Source of the DNA: Xenococcus sp. PCC 7305
GTDB lineage: Bacteria; Cyanobacteriota; Cyanobacteriia; Cyanobacteriales; Xenococcaceae
Direction of reading: 5' to 3'
Assembly (NCBI RefSeq): GCF_000332055.1
Contig: NZ_ALVZ01000213.1
Span: forward strand, 1 to 59,710
Length of the DNA: 59,710 nucleotides
The notes under the pieces were generated by a model. The model was not told the origin of the DNA. It was given only the letters and a program-made list of their open reading frames with translations, and made no database searches. Every line of letters begins with the position of its first letter. Position 1 is the stretch's first letter. A program made the position numbers and the translations under genes. Shown here piece after piece: positions 45,560 to 55,069 of this stretch.

Positions 45560-48500
45560 ATGTCCACAAATGATTTTCATCCCCTAGTTGATGGCACAGT
45601 TCTAGCTGGAAATAAAAACAGTAATATTCTGGTGGGAACGGAGTTTAACGATCAACTTTTTGGCCTAGGTGGCAATGATGCCTTAGTCGGGCAAAATGGT
45701 CAGGATTTATTACTGGGAGCTATTGGCAATGATGCCTTGTATGGCTTGGACGGGGGCGATAAGTTAGACGGTGGTCAGGGAAATGACAATTTGTTGGGGG
45801 GGCCTAATAGTGATTGGCTATTTGGTCGTCTGGGCGACGATGTTTTATGGGGCGAAGATGGTGATGACGATCTCAGTGGAGGAAAGGGCACTGACATCCT
45901 CAATGCTGGACCCGGTGATGATTTTGTTAATGGTGGTATAGGTAATGATTACCTATTGCTAAAGGGTGGCTCTGATACTGTAGTTCTGGGTCCGGGGAAT
46001 GGATTTGATATTGTTCTCGACTATCACGATGGACAGGATAAGATTCAGATTAATCAGTTGAATTTCCATCAGTTGGAGATTTCTCCCTTGGGTCATAAGG
46101 GGACATTGATTAGTGTCGATGATCCAGGTTCACATTTTGATGGCGAGACTTTAGCTTTACTACGGAATGTCGATCCACATTTGCTAGATATCGATGATTT
46201 TATTTTCAATCAAGGCCCAACGATTACCAGTGAAAATTTTAATGAAGTCCCCGAAAATGAGACAGCTGCAATAGATGTTAATGCGATCGACGATTTTGAT
46301 GGAGAAGGTTCTGGATTAACTTTTAGTTTGACTGGGGGAACTGATAAAGAGCAGTTCGAGATTGATTCTCGTACGGGAGAAGTTAGTTTTAAAGAGGCTC
46401 CCGATTTTGAAAATCCTGGAGATGCCGATGGGGATAATAATTATCATATTCGGGGCAAGGTTACTGATTATGGTGGTTTAAAGGATGTTCAGGATATCAC
46501 TATCACAGTTACGGATGTTAATGAAGCAGAAGTGACTGCGGCTTTGATGAATGATACGGGAATTGATGGTGATGGAATTACTATTGATCCCACGGTGGCG
46601 GGAGAAATTATTAGCTCAGAAGATGGCGAGGTGATTCCCCCAGAAGAAATTGTCTCGTTGATGGGACGACTTAATGGTGGGGAATATATTGATATTAGTA
46701 CGGCCTTAATTGGCGACGGTACTTTTAAAATCTTTGAAGAGTTTGAGGCTTTAAGTGATGGCAACTTACCTGATGGGGATTACACGTTAGGTCTAAAGGC
46801 GACTAATGTTTCAGGGGAAGATACACCAGAATTTATCGTTAGTTTCACTTTGGATCGCACACCTCCAGAGATCACTTTTGATTTGGCTCCAGAAAGTGAT
46901 ACTGGCGAAGTTGGCGATATGATTACCACGGAGCGGTTGGTAAATCTGGTGGGTCAAACTGATCCTAATTTGCAGGTAACTTTGGTACAAACGGGAGAAA
47001 TTACCACTGCTGATGAGAATGGTGATTTCACTTTTACTGATGTGCCACTTCAGTCTGCGGGAACTAGACCTTTTACTGTGATAGCGGTTGATGATGCGGG
47101 TAATCAGGGTAGGTTTACTAAGGATATAACTCGGGTTGGGGTTAATGGTGCTCCAACGATTACTAGTACTCCTGAAACTGTGTTTGAGCCGGAAACTGAG
47201 GATAGTTATCGTTATCAAGTTCAGGCAGTCGATCCAGATGAAGATAATCTCAATTACATTTTGCTTGATGCACCAGATGGGGCAAGTATTAATGAAAATG
47301 GGGCAATTATCTTTACTCCTGAAGGAACTATTCAACCTTCATATCCATTTACCGTGCAGGTGGATGATGGTCGTGGTGGTACGGATGTTCAAGAGTTTGC
47401 GGTTGAAGTGCCTGGTGTTGGTGGTACGGGTATTATTCGAGGTATTAAATGGAATGATCTAAATGGCAATGGCGATCGCGATGATTCAGAACCTGGTTTG
47501 GCAGGAGTTACAGTTTATTTAGATAGTAATAATAATGGTGTTCTAGATCTAGAAGAACCAACTCAAGTAACAGCAGAAGACGATCCAACTACTACCGATA
47601 TTGATGAAACGGGACAGTATGAATTTAATAATCTTCCTGCTGACACTTATATTGTACGGGAAGTTGTTCCAGTAGGATTTGAGCAGACATTCCCCAGTAG
47701 CTTGACAGCTCCTACTGGCGACGGTTTTGCTGATGTTGTTTTAGAATTCTTTGATAGTGGAGTCGGACCGATTCCTGGGCCCTACGGCTCACCTCCTGGG
47801 ACTACACGCTTCAATATTCCTGTTAGCACGGATGTTGTTCTGGGACCTCCTTTCAGACCTCGGACTGATTTAAGTGGTGACTTTCTGTCTTTGCCTACAG
47901 GCACTTTTATTACCGTTGGCTTCACTGATGAGGTAGTTATTGATGGGCCAGGAGATGACATTTTCATTGAAAGTTTATTTGATTCGGCGGGTGAATTCGC
48001 TGAGATTTCTGTTAGTGCAGATGGGAATGAATTTGTTGTTCTTGAAACCATTGGTCAAGGAGGTTCTCAAGGAGTTGATTTAGCCGACATCAACTTTACA
48101 GAGCCTGTGGTGGCTGTGCGCATTGAAGGACTGGATAATCGTGGTTCAGCGCCAGGTTATGACTTGGTAAGTGTGGAAGTGCTTCCTGGAAGTATTGCGA
48201 ATCCTGACTTTTATACTGTCGAGCTAGAGGAAGGTGAAGTTGTTGAAAATATTGACTTTGGTAATACACAGGTTGCTTCGGGTATTATTCGAGGTATTAA
48301 ATGGGACGATCTAAATGGCAATGGCGATCGCGATGATTCAGAACCAGGTTTAGCTGGAGTTACTGTTTATTTAGATAGTAATAAAAATGGGGTTCTAGAT
48401 CCAGGAGAGCCAGTACAAATAACAGCGGAAGACGATCCAACCACTCCTAATATTGACGAAGTAGGACAATATGAATTTAATAATCTTGCTGATGGAATTT

Positions 48501-51500
48501 ACGATGTTCGAGAAATAGCTCCTGAGGGATTTGAGCAAACTTTCCCTGTTGATAGAGAAGGAACTACAGGAGATGGTTTTGCTGATGTAGTTTTAGAATA
48601 TTTTGATAGTGGTTCAGGACCAATTACTGGGCCTTATGGATTTGACGGGGTTAATGGCAATGTCCCAGTATCAGTAGATGTTGTCTTGGGAAATAATAAT
48701 CAATCTCTAGCTTTGCCGACCGACTCTTTTGTGACAGTAGGTTTTACTGATGAAATTATTATTGATGGACCTGGAAATGATATTTTTGTCTCAGAGTTAG
48801 GAGCAGCAGGAGACAGAGCGGAAGTCTTTGTTAGTTCTGATTTAGAAAATTTTACCTTCATAGGTATTGGCAATGGAGGCAATACTTCAGTTTTTGATTT
48901 GAGTTCTATTGAATTTACAGAGCCAGTAAGAGCTGTAAAAGTTGTAGGACTAGATAATAGAGGTTCAGTCCCAGGTTTCGATCTTCTTAGCGTACAAGGT
49001 TTACCTGAAAGTATTACTAATCCTGATTTTTATACTGTCGACCTAGCTCAAGGAGAAGTTGTTGAAAATATTGACTTTGGTAATGCGCAGGTTGCTTCGG
49101 GAATCATTCGTGGTACGAAATGGGAAGATCTAGATGGTGATGGTGAACGGGATGATGCTGAGCCTGGTTTGGGCGGAGTTACAGTTTATTTAGATCTTAA
49201 TAATAATGGTATTTTAGAAGCAGATCATGGTGAACCAATTCAAGTAACAGCCAACGACGATCCTGATACTCCCAATATTGATGAGACGGGGCAGTATGAA
49301 TTCAGAGATTTAGAAGCTGGTAACTATATAGTTCGTGAAGTTGTTCCTGATGGATTCGAGCAGACGTTCCCTCTTGGCAGCAGCACGCAAATTGGAGATG
49401 GATTTGCCGATGTTGTTCTAGATTTCTTTGATAGCACCGGCGAGGGACCGATAGGTGGTGGCGATAATATTCCTCTCGAATCACCTGTGGATACGAGCGT
49501 TGTCCTAGGCAGTGATGAAGAGAACAAAGATTTCTTGATTCTTCGCAAGGATTCATCGATTACGGTTGGCTTCACTGATGAAGTTGTCGTAGATGGTGAA
49601 GGAGACGATATTTTTATCGCAGAGGAGATCCCTCGGGATGAACAAGCTGAAGTTTTTGTGAGTTCAGATGAAGAAAACTTTGTTTCTTTGGGAATTGCCG
49701 ATGGGGGCACTACAACAGCTCTTGACTTGGCTGCTATTAGCTTCACAGAACCTGTCAGGGCAGTTAAAATTGTTGCCCTCAATGATGGCAGTGGAACTCC
49801 TGGGTTTGAGCTGCTGAACGTCCAAGTTCTGCCCAACAGCATTGCCAATCCTGGCTTCTACAATATCGAACTAGCTGAAGGAGAAGTTGCCACCGATATT
49901 GATTTTGGTAATGTTCTGACTGATCTCAACCTTAATTTTGATCCAGAAATACTTTCAGAGCCTATTACTACAGCTTTTGAGGGAATTCCCTATCAATATA
50001 ATGTAGCAGCGGTAGATCGCAATCGGGATGAGCTAACTTATAGCTTGCCTACAGCTCCTGACGGTATGGAAATTAATGAAGATACGGGAGTGATTACTTG
50101 GGATACAGGCGCTGTTGATAACTATGAAGTCGTAGTTCAAGTTGATGATGGTCGAGGTGGAGTTGTTACACAAACCTATAATTTAGAGGTGGTAGCGGCT
50201 CCAGTCGATGATATACCACCAGATGTATCCCTTGGGTTTAGCGGTACGGTCTTTAATATTGGGGATACGATTAATCTGCAAATTGCCGCCACAGATGATA
50301 CTGGTTTATCAGATTTAGATCTTGCTTTTGATGGTAATTCTCTACCTCTAACTCCAGATATTGCTGATATTGGGGTAATTAATACTTCTTCTGTGAACTT
50401 CACTGAGCCAGGCGTATTTGATATTGTGGCCTCTGCTACCGATCTTGGGGGTAATAGCGATACTGAGACACTTTCTATACGGGTGCTCGATCCTGATGAT
50501 ACCGAAGCGCCAGAAGTAGAAATCGATGTGAGTGAATTTGATCCTTTCGATTTAGTAATTAGAGAGAAAACTAATATTGTTGGTACCGTTAGTGATGAAA
50601 ATCTCGAATTTTATCGAGTTGAAATTGCGCCTGTTAGTCTAATTGACCTTAACAATCCTGCGGCTCCAAACCCAGCTTACATAACTGTTGGTGAAGGTAC
50701 AGACAATATTGAGAATGGTGTTTTAGCTTGTTTAGATCCCAATCTCTATGCCAATGACAACTATTTCTTGAGGGTTTTAGTTCAGGATATCAACGGAAAT
50801 GTGAATGTAGAGGGCTTTGGTGTGGGAATTAATTCCCAGAACAAACCAGGAGAATTTAGCCTCGAATTCACCGACTTATCGATTCCAGTGGCAGGCATAC
50901 CTATTGAAGTAACTCGGAACTACAGCAGTTTGGAGTCTAATATCCTTGGTGATTTTGGATTTGGTTGGACTTTGGGATTAGGAGATCCTCGGATTGTAGA
51001 ATCTGCGCCTTCTGGAGTTGACCTCACCCAAGATGATTTCTTTGGTGGAAATTCCTTTACCCAAGGAACGAGGGTTGAATTAACTACGCCCGATGGCCGT
51101 AGAGTGGGCTTTACTTTCGAGCCTGTGCCTAATGGAGGTAGTTTCTTAGGGGCAAGATTTGCTCCTAGCTTTGTGCCAGATCCAGGAGTCAATGAAACTT
51201 TAACAGTGCCTGATTTCCCCTTGAGCCTCAATGGAGATGGTTCAGTTGGTCTCTATTTATTTGGATTTACTTATAATCCTAGTGAATATACATTAACTGC
51301 TAAAGATGGAACAGAGTACCAATACAGCCAAAATGTAGGGCTACAAACTGTCACAGATCGCAATGGCAATGTACTGACCATTACCGATGATGGAGTTACT
51401 AGTTCTACAGGAGTGGGAATTGAATTCGTTCGCGATGATCAAGGACTAATCACTGAGATTATTGACCCTGAGGGAGAATCAATTGAATATCGTCGTGATG

Positions 51501-54500
51501 CGAATAATGATTTAGTTGGGGTAAGCGATCGCGAAGAGAATGAAACGACCCATAAGTATGAATCTGATAGAGCGCATTATTTGACAGAATTAATCGATCC
51601 TTTGGGAAGAATAGGAGTTCGTACTGAATATGATGAAAATGGTCAAATTAGCAAGATATTTGATGCTGATGGTAATGCTCTAGATATTGATTATGATTCT
51701 GCCAGCTCTACTCAAACAATAACCGATCCCTTTGATAATAAAACTACCTTTATCTTTGACGATCGTGGTAACATCATCAGTGAGATTAATGCTTTAGGTG
51801 GGTTAACTACTCTTACTTATGACGATAAGAACAACTTAAAGTCAGAAACTGATCCTGAAGGAGATACTATCAGTTATAGTTATGACGATAAGGGTAATGT
51901 CTTAACCGAAACTGATGGAGAAGGTAATACTACTACCTTTACCTATAATGCCAATAACGATATCCTCACGGAAACAAATGCGCTAGGTAATGTTACCACT
52001 AATACCTATGATGCTAATGGTAATTTAAAAACGAGAGAAGATGCAGAGGGTAATGTAACAACTTATGGTTATGGACTATATAGCCTATTAACCAGTATTA
52101 CTGATGCGGAAGGTAATGAAGGCACCTTTGCTTATGATGGTCGAGGATATTTAACCCAATTAAACTATCCTTCTGGAGCTAAGTTCACTTTCACCTATGA
52201 CAATAATGGTAATGTCAGAACGCTAATTAATGACTTAAATCAAGCCGTCACTTTTACTTATGATAATGAAGGAAGGGGAATTAGTGTAACTAATCCAGAA
52301 GGCAATACCAGTTTTACTAAATATAATAGTTTTGGTGATACAATAGCAGAAATTGATGAGTTAGGGCGACGTACTGAGTTTGTTTACAATGACAGAGGCT
52401 TATTGATTGCTACCATTTACCCTGATGCTACTTCTGGTAATCTTGATGATAATCCTCGTATTATTAATGAATATGATGAGTCAGATCGTCTAATTGCGAC
52501 AAGAGATGAGTTGGAAAGATTTACTTATTATGAATATGATGCGCTCAGTCGTTTGGAGAAAACTATTTATCCTGATGCCACTCCAGATAATTTAGACGAT
52601 AATCCTTTTATCCTCACCGAATATTATGCTGATGGTTTAGTGGCTGCTGAAATCGATGAGTTAGGTAACCGTACTGAATTTGAATATGACAAAGCCGGTA
52701 ATGTAGTCATTCAAAGGGATGCGTTAGGTAATGAAACCATCTTTGAATATGATGCAGTAGGTAATCTGAAAGCTATGATTAATCCTAATGGTAATCGAAC
52801 TGAATATAGTTATGATGGTTTAGGGCAGTTAATCGAAATTGAATATGCCGATGGTACAGTTGAGCAACAAATTTATAATTCCCTCGGTTATTTGATTGAG
52901 GTAATCGATCAAGCTGGAGTCAGCACTAATTATGAATATGATGCTTTAGGAGCATTAACAAAGGTAATTGACGCTTTAGGTGGTGAAACTGAATATATCC
53001 GAGATACGGAAGCTAATATTATTCAACAAATCAATGCTAATGGTAATATTATCAACTTTACCTATGATGATTTGAACCAAGTCGCCACCAATACTCTACC
53101 CTTAGGACAAATTGCTACCACTACTTATGATGCGGTGGGTAATATTGCTACAACTAATGATTTCAACGGTGTTGTAACGACCTACACTTACGATGAGCGA
53201 GATCGTCTGATTGCTCGTAGCTATTCTGATAGAACGCCTACTGAAACCTTCACCTATACTTTAACTGGAGAATTAGAAACTGTTACAGATAATCGAGGCA
53301 CGACAACCCATGAATATGATGAAAGGGATAGGTTGATATCTCGGACGGAACCTGATGGTCGCAAGATTGAATATACTTATGATGCTGCGGGTAATATTCT
53401 TACTTTAAGTACTGATTCTGGGGTTACTGAATATACCTATGATGTTCTGAATCGGATTGATACCGTAACCGATCCTGATGACGGAGTAACCGACTATGAT
53501 TACGATCCGGTAGGTAATTTGATTACTACCTCTTTTCCCAATGGAGTGGTTGAAAACCGTGATTATGACTCTCTCAACCGTTTGATAGAACTGGAGAATG
53601 TTAACGGTAGTGTGATATCCAGCTTTAGCTATACATTAGACGAGGTCGGCAATCGGATTAGGATCGAGGAAGAGGACGGCAGAGTTGTGGAATATGAATA
53701 TGATGTCCTTAATCGTTTAACTGAGGAATCGGTTACTGATGCCGTCAATGGGAATTTCATTGTTGAATATGTCTATGATGCGGTGGGTAATCGACTACAG
53801 AAAGATGATTCGGTTAATGGTCTAACAACCTATAACTATGATGACAATGATCGTTTAATTAGCGAAACAACCAATAATGTAGTTACCCAATATGAATATG
53901 ATGATGAGGGTAATTTGATTACTAAGAGGATTGATAGTGAAAATCAAACCACTTATGAATGGAATGCCAAGGGTGAACTAACCGCAGTCGAAGCTACTGA
54001 AAATGGTTCTACAGGACGTGTTGAATATGAATACGATCATGATAGTATTCGCGTAGCGATAAATATTGATGGAGCGGAAACACGCTTTTTAATTGATAAG
54101 CATCAACAGCAATTTGCTCAAGTGATTGAGGAATATCTCACCAGCGGAGAGGGTAATAAATCCTATGTTCATGGTTGGGATCTTATTTCTCAAGACGATG
54201 GTACTGAAAGGGTTTACTATCATGTAGATGGCTTAGGAAGCACTCGTAATATAACTGATGTCAATGGCGGCGTAGTAGTTGAATATACCTTTGATGCCTA
54301 TGGTAATTTGATTAATCAAGTAGGTGATACAGAGAATAACTACTTATTTACAGGTGAGCAGTTTGATAATGAAATTGGATTAAATTACAACAGAGCCAGA
54401 TATTATGATCCTAATACAGGTAGGTTTATTTCTAGGGATTTTTTTGACGGGTTTAATGATCAGCCCTCAACTTTACAAGATTATTTGTATGCTATTGCAA

Positions 54501-54787
54501 ATCCTGCGAATTATACTGATCCTAGTGGAGAAATTGTAAACATAACTTATGCAAGACTTTCACTTCAGGGAATAGTCTTTTACTCATTTTTACAAGCCGC
54601 ATTTATTGATTCAGTTATTCCTAATTGTGGTCCAGATTATTTAAGCGAATTTTTGGGGCAAGTAGCATATTTAACTTTGAGAAATACATTATTATTTTTT
54701 GCAATAATAACTGGAGCTGGATTTTGGGGAGGATTTGGTTGGTTTAATGTACTAGATGCTTGTGTTGATGGGAATCCCTCTGAATAA
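45560..54787 (+). CDS. Giant RTX/cadherin/SdrD/RHS-repeat surface protein
   Basis: This 3075-residue protein holds a chain of extracellular modules. It starts with RTX-like Ca-binding nonapeptides (about 20-160; GGNDALVGQNGQD and later). A cadherin-like domain (about 219-323) follows, then Ig-like domains (about 330-620) and three SdrD-B modules with attached beta units (about 623-1452). Another cadherin/Ig pair comes next (about 1464-1645), then a DUF6531-like entry (about 1770-1830; YSSLESNILGDFGFGWTL) and roughly 35 YD repeats (to about 2895). An RHS core end follows (YFTGEQ... RARYYDPNTGRFISRD; to DPSG at 2990). The last 85 residues are a different, hydrophobic tip. RHS proteins often encase and deliver a C-terminal toxin; here the tip is unrecognised. 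There is no N-terminal signal peptide; secretion by a type I-like route is inferred from the RTX part. Confidence 0.92.
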   Translation: MSTNDFHPLVDGTVLAGNKNSNILVGTEFNDQLFGLGGNDALVGQNGQDLLLGAIGNDALYGLDGGDKLDGGQGNDNLLGGPNSDWLFGRLGDDVLWGEDGDDDLSGGKGTDILNAGPGDDFVNGGIGNDYLLLKGGSDTVVLGPGNGFDIVLDYHDGQDKIQINQLNFHQLEISPLGHKGTLISVDDPGSHFDGETLALLRNVDPHLLDIDDFIFNQGPTITSENFNEVPENETAAIDVNAIDDFDGEGSGLTFSLTGGTDKEQFEIDSRTGEVSFKEAPDFENPGDADGDNNYHIRGKVTDYGGLKDVQDITITVTDVNEAEVTAALMNDTGIDGDGITIDPTVAGEIISSEDGEVIPPEEIVSLMGRLNGGEYIDISTALIGDGTFKIFEEFEALSDGNLPDGDYTLGLKATNVSGEDTPEFIVSFTLDRTPPEITFDLAPESDTGEVGDMITTERLVNLVGQTDPNLQVTLVQTGEITTADENGDFTFTDVPLQSAGTRPFTVIAVDDAGNQGRFTKDITRVGVNGAPTITSTPETVFEPETEDSYRYQVQAVDPDEDNLNYILLDAPDGASINENGAIIFTPEGTIQPSYPFTVQVDDGRGGTDVQEFAVEVPGVGGTGIIRGIKWNDLNGNGDRDDSEPGLAGVTVYLDSNNNGVLDLEEPTQVTAEDDPTTTDIDETGQYEFNNLPADTYIVREVVPVGFEQTFPSSLTAPTGDGFADVVLEFFDSGVGPIPGPYGSPPGTTRFNIPVSTDVVLGPPFRPRTDLSGDFLSLPTGTFITVGFTDEVVIDGPGDDIFIESLFDSAGEFAEISVSADGNEFVVLETIGQGGSQGVDLADINFTEPVVAVRIEGLDNRGSAPGYDLVSVEVLPGSIANPDFYTVELEEGEVVENIDFGNTQVASGIIRGIKWDDLNGNGDRDDSEPGLAGVTVYLDSNKNGVLDPGEPVQITAEDDPTTPNIDEVGQYEFNNLADGIYDVREIAPEGFEQTFPVDREGTTGDGFADVVLEYFDSGSGPITGPYGFDGVNGNVPVSVDVVLGNNNQSLALPTDSFVTVGFTDEIIIDGPGNDIFVSELGAAGDRAEVFVSSDLENFTFIGIGNGGNTSVFDLSSIEFTEPVRAVKVVGLDNRGSVPGFDLLSVQGLPESITNPDFYTVDLAQGEVVENIDFGNAQVASGIIRGTKWEDLDGDGERDDAEPGLGGVTVYLDLNNNGILEADHGEPIQVTANDDPDTPNIDETGQYEFRDLEAGNYIVREVVPDGFEQTFPLGSSTQIGDGFADVVLDFFDSTGEGPIGGGDNIPLESPVDTSVVLGSDEENKDFLILRKDSSITVGFTDEVVVDGEGDDIFIAEEIPRDEQAEVFVSSDEENFVSLGIADGGTTTALDLAAISFTEPVRAVKIVALNDGSGTPGFELLNVQVLPNSIANPGFYNIELAEGEVATDIDFGNVLTDLNLNFDPEILSEPITTAFEGIPYQYNVAAVDRNRDELTYSLPTAPDGMEINEDTGVITWDTGAVDNYEVVVQVDDGRGGVVTQTYNLEVVAAPVDDIPPDVSLGFSGTVFNIGDTINLQIAATDDTGLSDLDLAFDGNSLPLTPDIADIGVINTSSVNFTEPGVFDIVASATDLGGNSDTETLSIRVLDPDDTEAPEVEIDVSEFDPFDLVIREKTNIVGTVSDENLEFYRVEIAPVSLIDLNNPAAPNPAYITVGEGTDNIENGVLACLDPNLYANDNYFLRVLVQDINGNVNVEGFGVGINSQNKPGEFSLEFTDLSIPVAGIPIEVTRNYSSLESNILGDFGFGWTLGLGDPRIVESAPSGVDLTQDDFFGGNSFTQGTRVELTTPDGRRVGFTFEPVPNGGSFLGARFAPSFVPDPGVNETLTVPDFPLSLNGDGSVGLYLFGFTYNPSEYTLTAKDGTEYQYSQNVGLQTVTDRNGNVLTITDDGVTSSTGVGIEFVRDDQGLITEIIDPEGESIEYRRDANNDLVGVSDREENETTHKYESDRAHYLTELIDPLGRIGVRTEYDENGQISKIFDADGNALDIDYDSASSTQTITDPFDNKTTFIFDDRGNIISEINALGGLTTLTYDDKNNLKSETDPEGDTISYSYDDKGNVLTETDGEGNTTTFTYNANNDILTETNALGNVTTNTYDANGNLKTREDAEGNVTTYGYGLYSLLTSITDAEGNEGTFAYDGRGYLTQLNYPSGAKFTFTYDNNGNVRTLINDLNQAVTFTYDNEGRGISVTNPEGNTSFTKYNSFGDTIAEIDELGRRTEFVYNDRGLLIATIYPDATSGNLDDNPRIINEYDESDRLIATRDELERFTYYEYDALSRLEKTIYPDATPDNLDDNPFILTEYYADGLVAAEIDELGNRTEFEYDKAGNVVIQRDALGNETIFEYDAVGNLKAMINPNGNRTEYSYDGLGQLIEIEYADGTVEQQIYNSLGYLIEVIDQAGVSTNYEYDALGALTKVIDALGGETEYIRDTEANIIQQINANGNIINFTYDDLNQVATNTLPLGQIATTTYDAVGNIATTNDFNGVVTTYTYDERDRLIARSYSDRTPTETFTYTLTGELETVTDNRGTTTHEYDERDRLISRTEPDGRKIEYTYDAAGNILTLSTDSGVTEYTYDVLNRIDTVTDPDDGVTDYDYDPVGNLITTSFPNGVVENRDYDSLNRLIELENVNGSVISSFSYTLDEVGNRIRIEEEDGRVVEYEYDVLNRLTEESVTDAVNGNFIVEYVYDAVGNRLQKDDSVNGLTTYNYDDNDRLISETTNNVVTQYEYDDEGNLITKRIDSENQTTYEWNAKGELTAVEATENGSTGRVEYEYDHDSIRVAINIDGAETRFLIDKHQQQFAQVIEEYLTSGEGNKSYVHGWDLISQDDGTERVYYHVDGLGSTRNITDVNGGVVVEYTFDAYGNLINQVGDTENNYLFTGEQFDNEIGLNYNRARYYDPNTGRFISRDFFDGFNDQPSTLQDYLYAIANPANYTDPSGEIVNITYARLSLQGIVFYSFLQAAFIDSVIPNCGPDYLSEFLGQVAYLTLRNTLLFFAIITGAGFWGGFGWFNVLDACVDGNPSE
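47418..49915 (+). repeat. Three tandem SdrD-B modules of about 830 bases
   Basis: Modules begin near 47427, 48285 and 49100 with GIIRGIKWNDLNGNGDRDDS or a variant. Each continues through a Ca-binding-like loop and GFEQTFP, GDGFADVVL, TVGFTDEVVIDGPGDDIF and EPVRAVK segments, ending NPDFYTVELAEGEVVENIDFGN. The first two modules are nearly identical in DNA over their first 100 bases, including a HIP1 site, so one is probably a recent copy. Confidence 0.85.
51290..54240 (+). repeat. YD (RHS) repeat array
   Basis: About 35 units of roughly 20 residues with the pattern G-N-X-T-X-Y-X-Y-D-X-X-G/N. In known RHS proteins such repeats spiral into a hollow beta shell around the C-terminal effector. Confidence 0.88.
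54530..54787 (+). other. Orphan C-terminal tip of the RHS protein
   Basis: After the core-ending DPSG (residue 2990) there are 85 residues that resemble no toxin domain I know. Two hydrophobic stretches stand out (LSLQGIVFYSFLQAAF and LRNTLLFFAIITGAGFWGG), with three Cys or Gly-rich turns and an acidic C-terminus. It might insert in membranes. It might equally be a degraded or structural tip. No immunity-like gene follows within 280 bases. Confidence 0.5.
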
Positions 54788-54937
54788 TCTTTTTTCCCTC
54801 TGAAACAATAGGTCGATCAATTTTTGTGAGGTTGAATGCAATCTTTTTTGTGGAGTGAAGAGCGATCATTGTGGAGAGGCGATCGCGTAAATGAGAGTTT
54901 ACGTTAATAGAAAACAACAGATCACAATTGATGGTAG

Positions 54938-54956
54938 GGGCGCAAGGCTTGCGCCC
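54938..54956. repeat. REP palindrome upstream of the RAYT gene
   Basis: GGGCGCAAG-G-CTTGCGCCC is a perfect nine-pair inverted repeat, preceded by GTAG. Palindromes of this form are common in cyanobacterial genomes. An inverted copy lies inside the RAYT gene at 55441-55459. Confidence 0.85.
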
Positions 54957-55069
54957 AATAATTATCGAAACAGATTAAAGATTACACAAAGTCAAACATG
55001 GCACATGCGTAAATATTGTACGCGATCGCGCAGCGCCTCGTCTGTAGCGCGATCGCAGATTTGAATTTA

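Noticed and set aside
51290-54240. Regular repeats suggesting a CRISPR array
   Set aside because: The repeats are coding YD units of variable sequence in one open frame; no identical repeat-spacer pattern exists here or at the heptamer arrays.
55016-55069. N-terminal extension of the RAYT gene
   Set aside because: The DNA is made of HIP1-type repeats, and the RAYT family starts near the sequence encoded from 55070.
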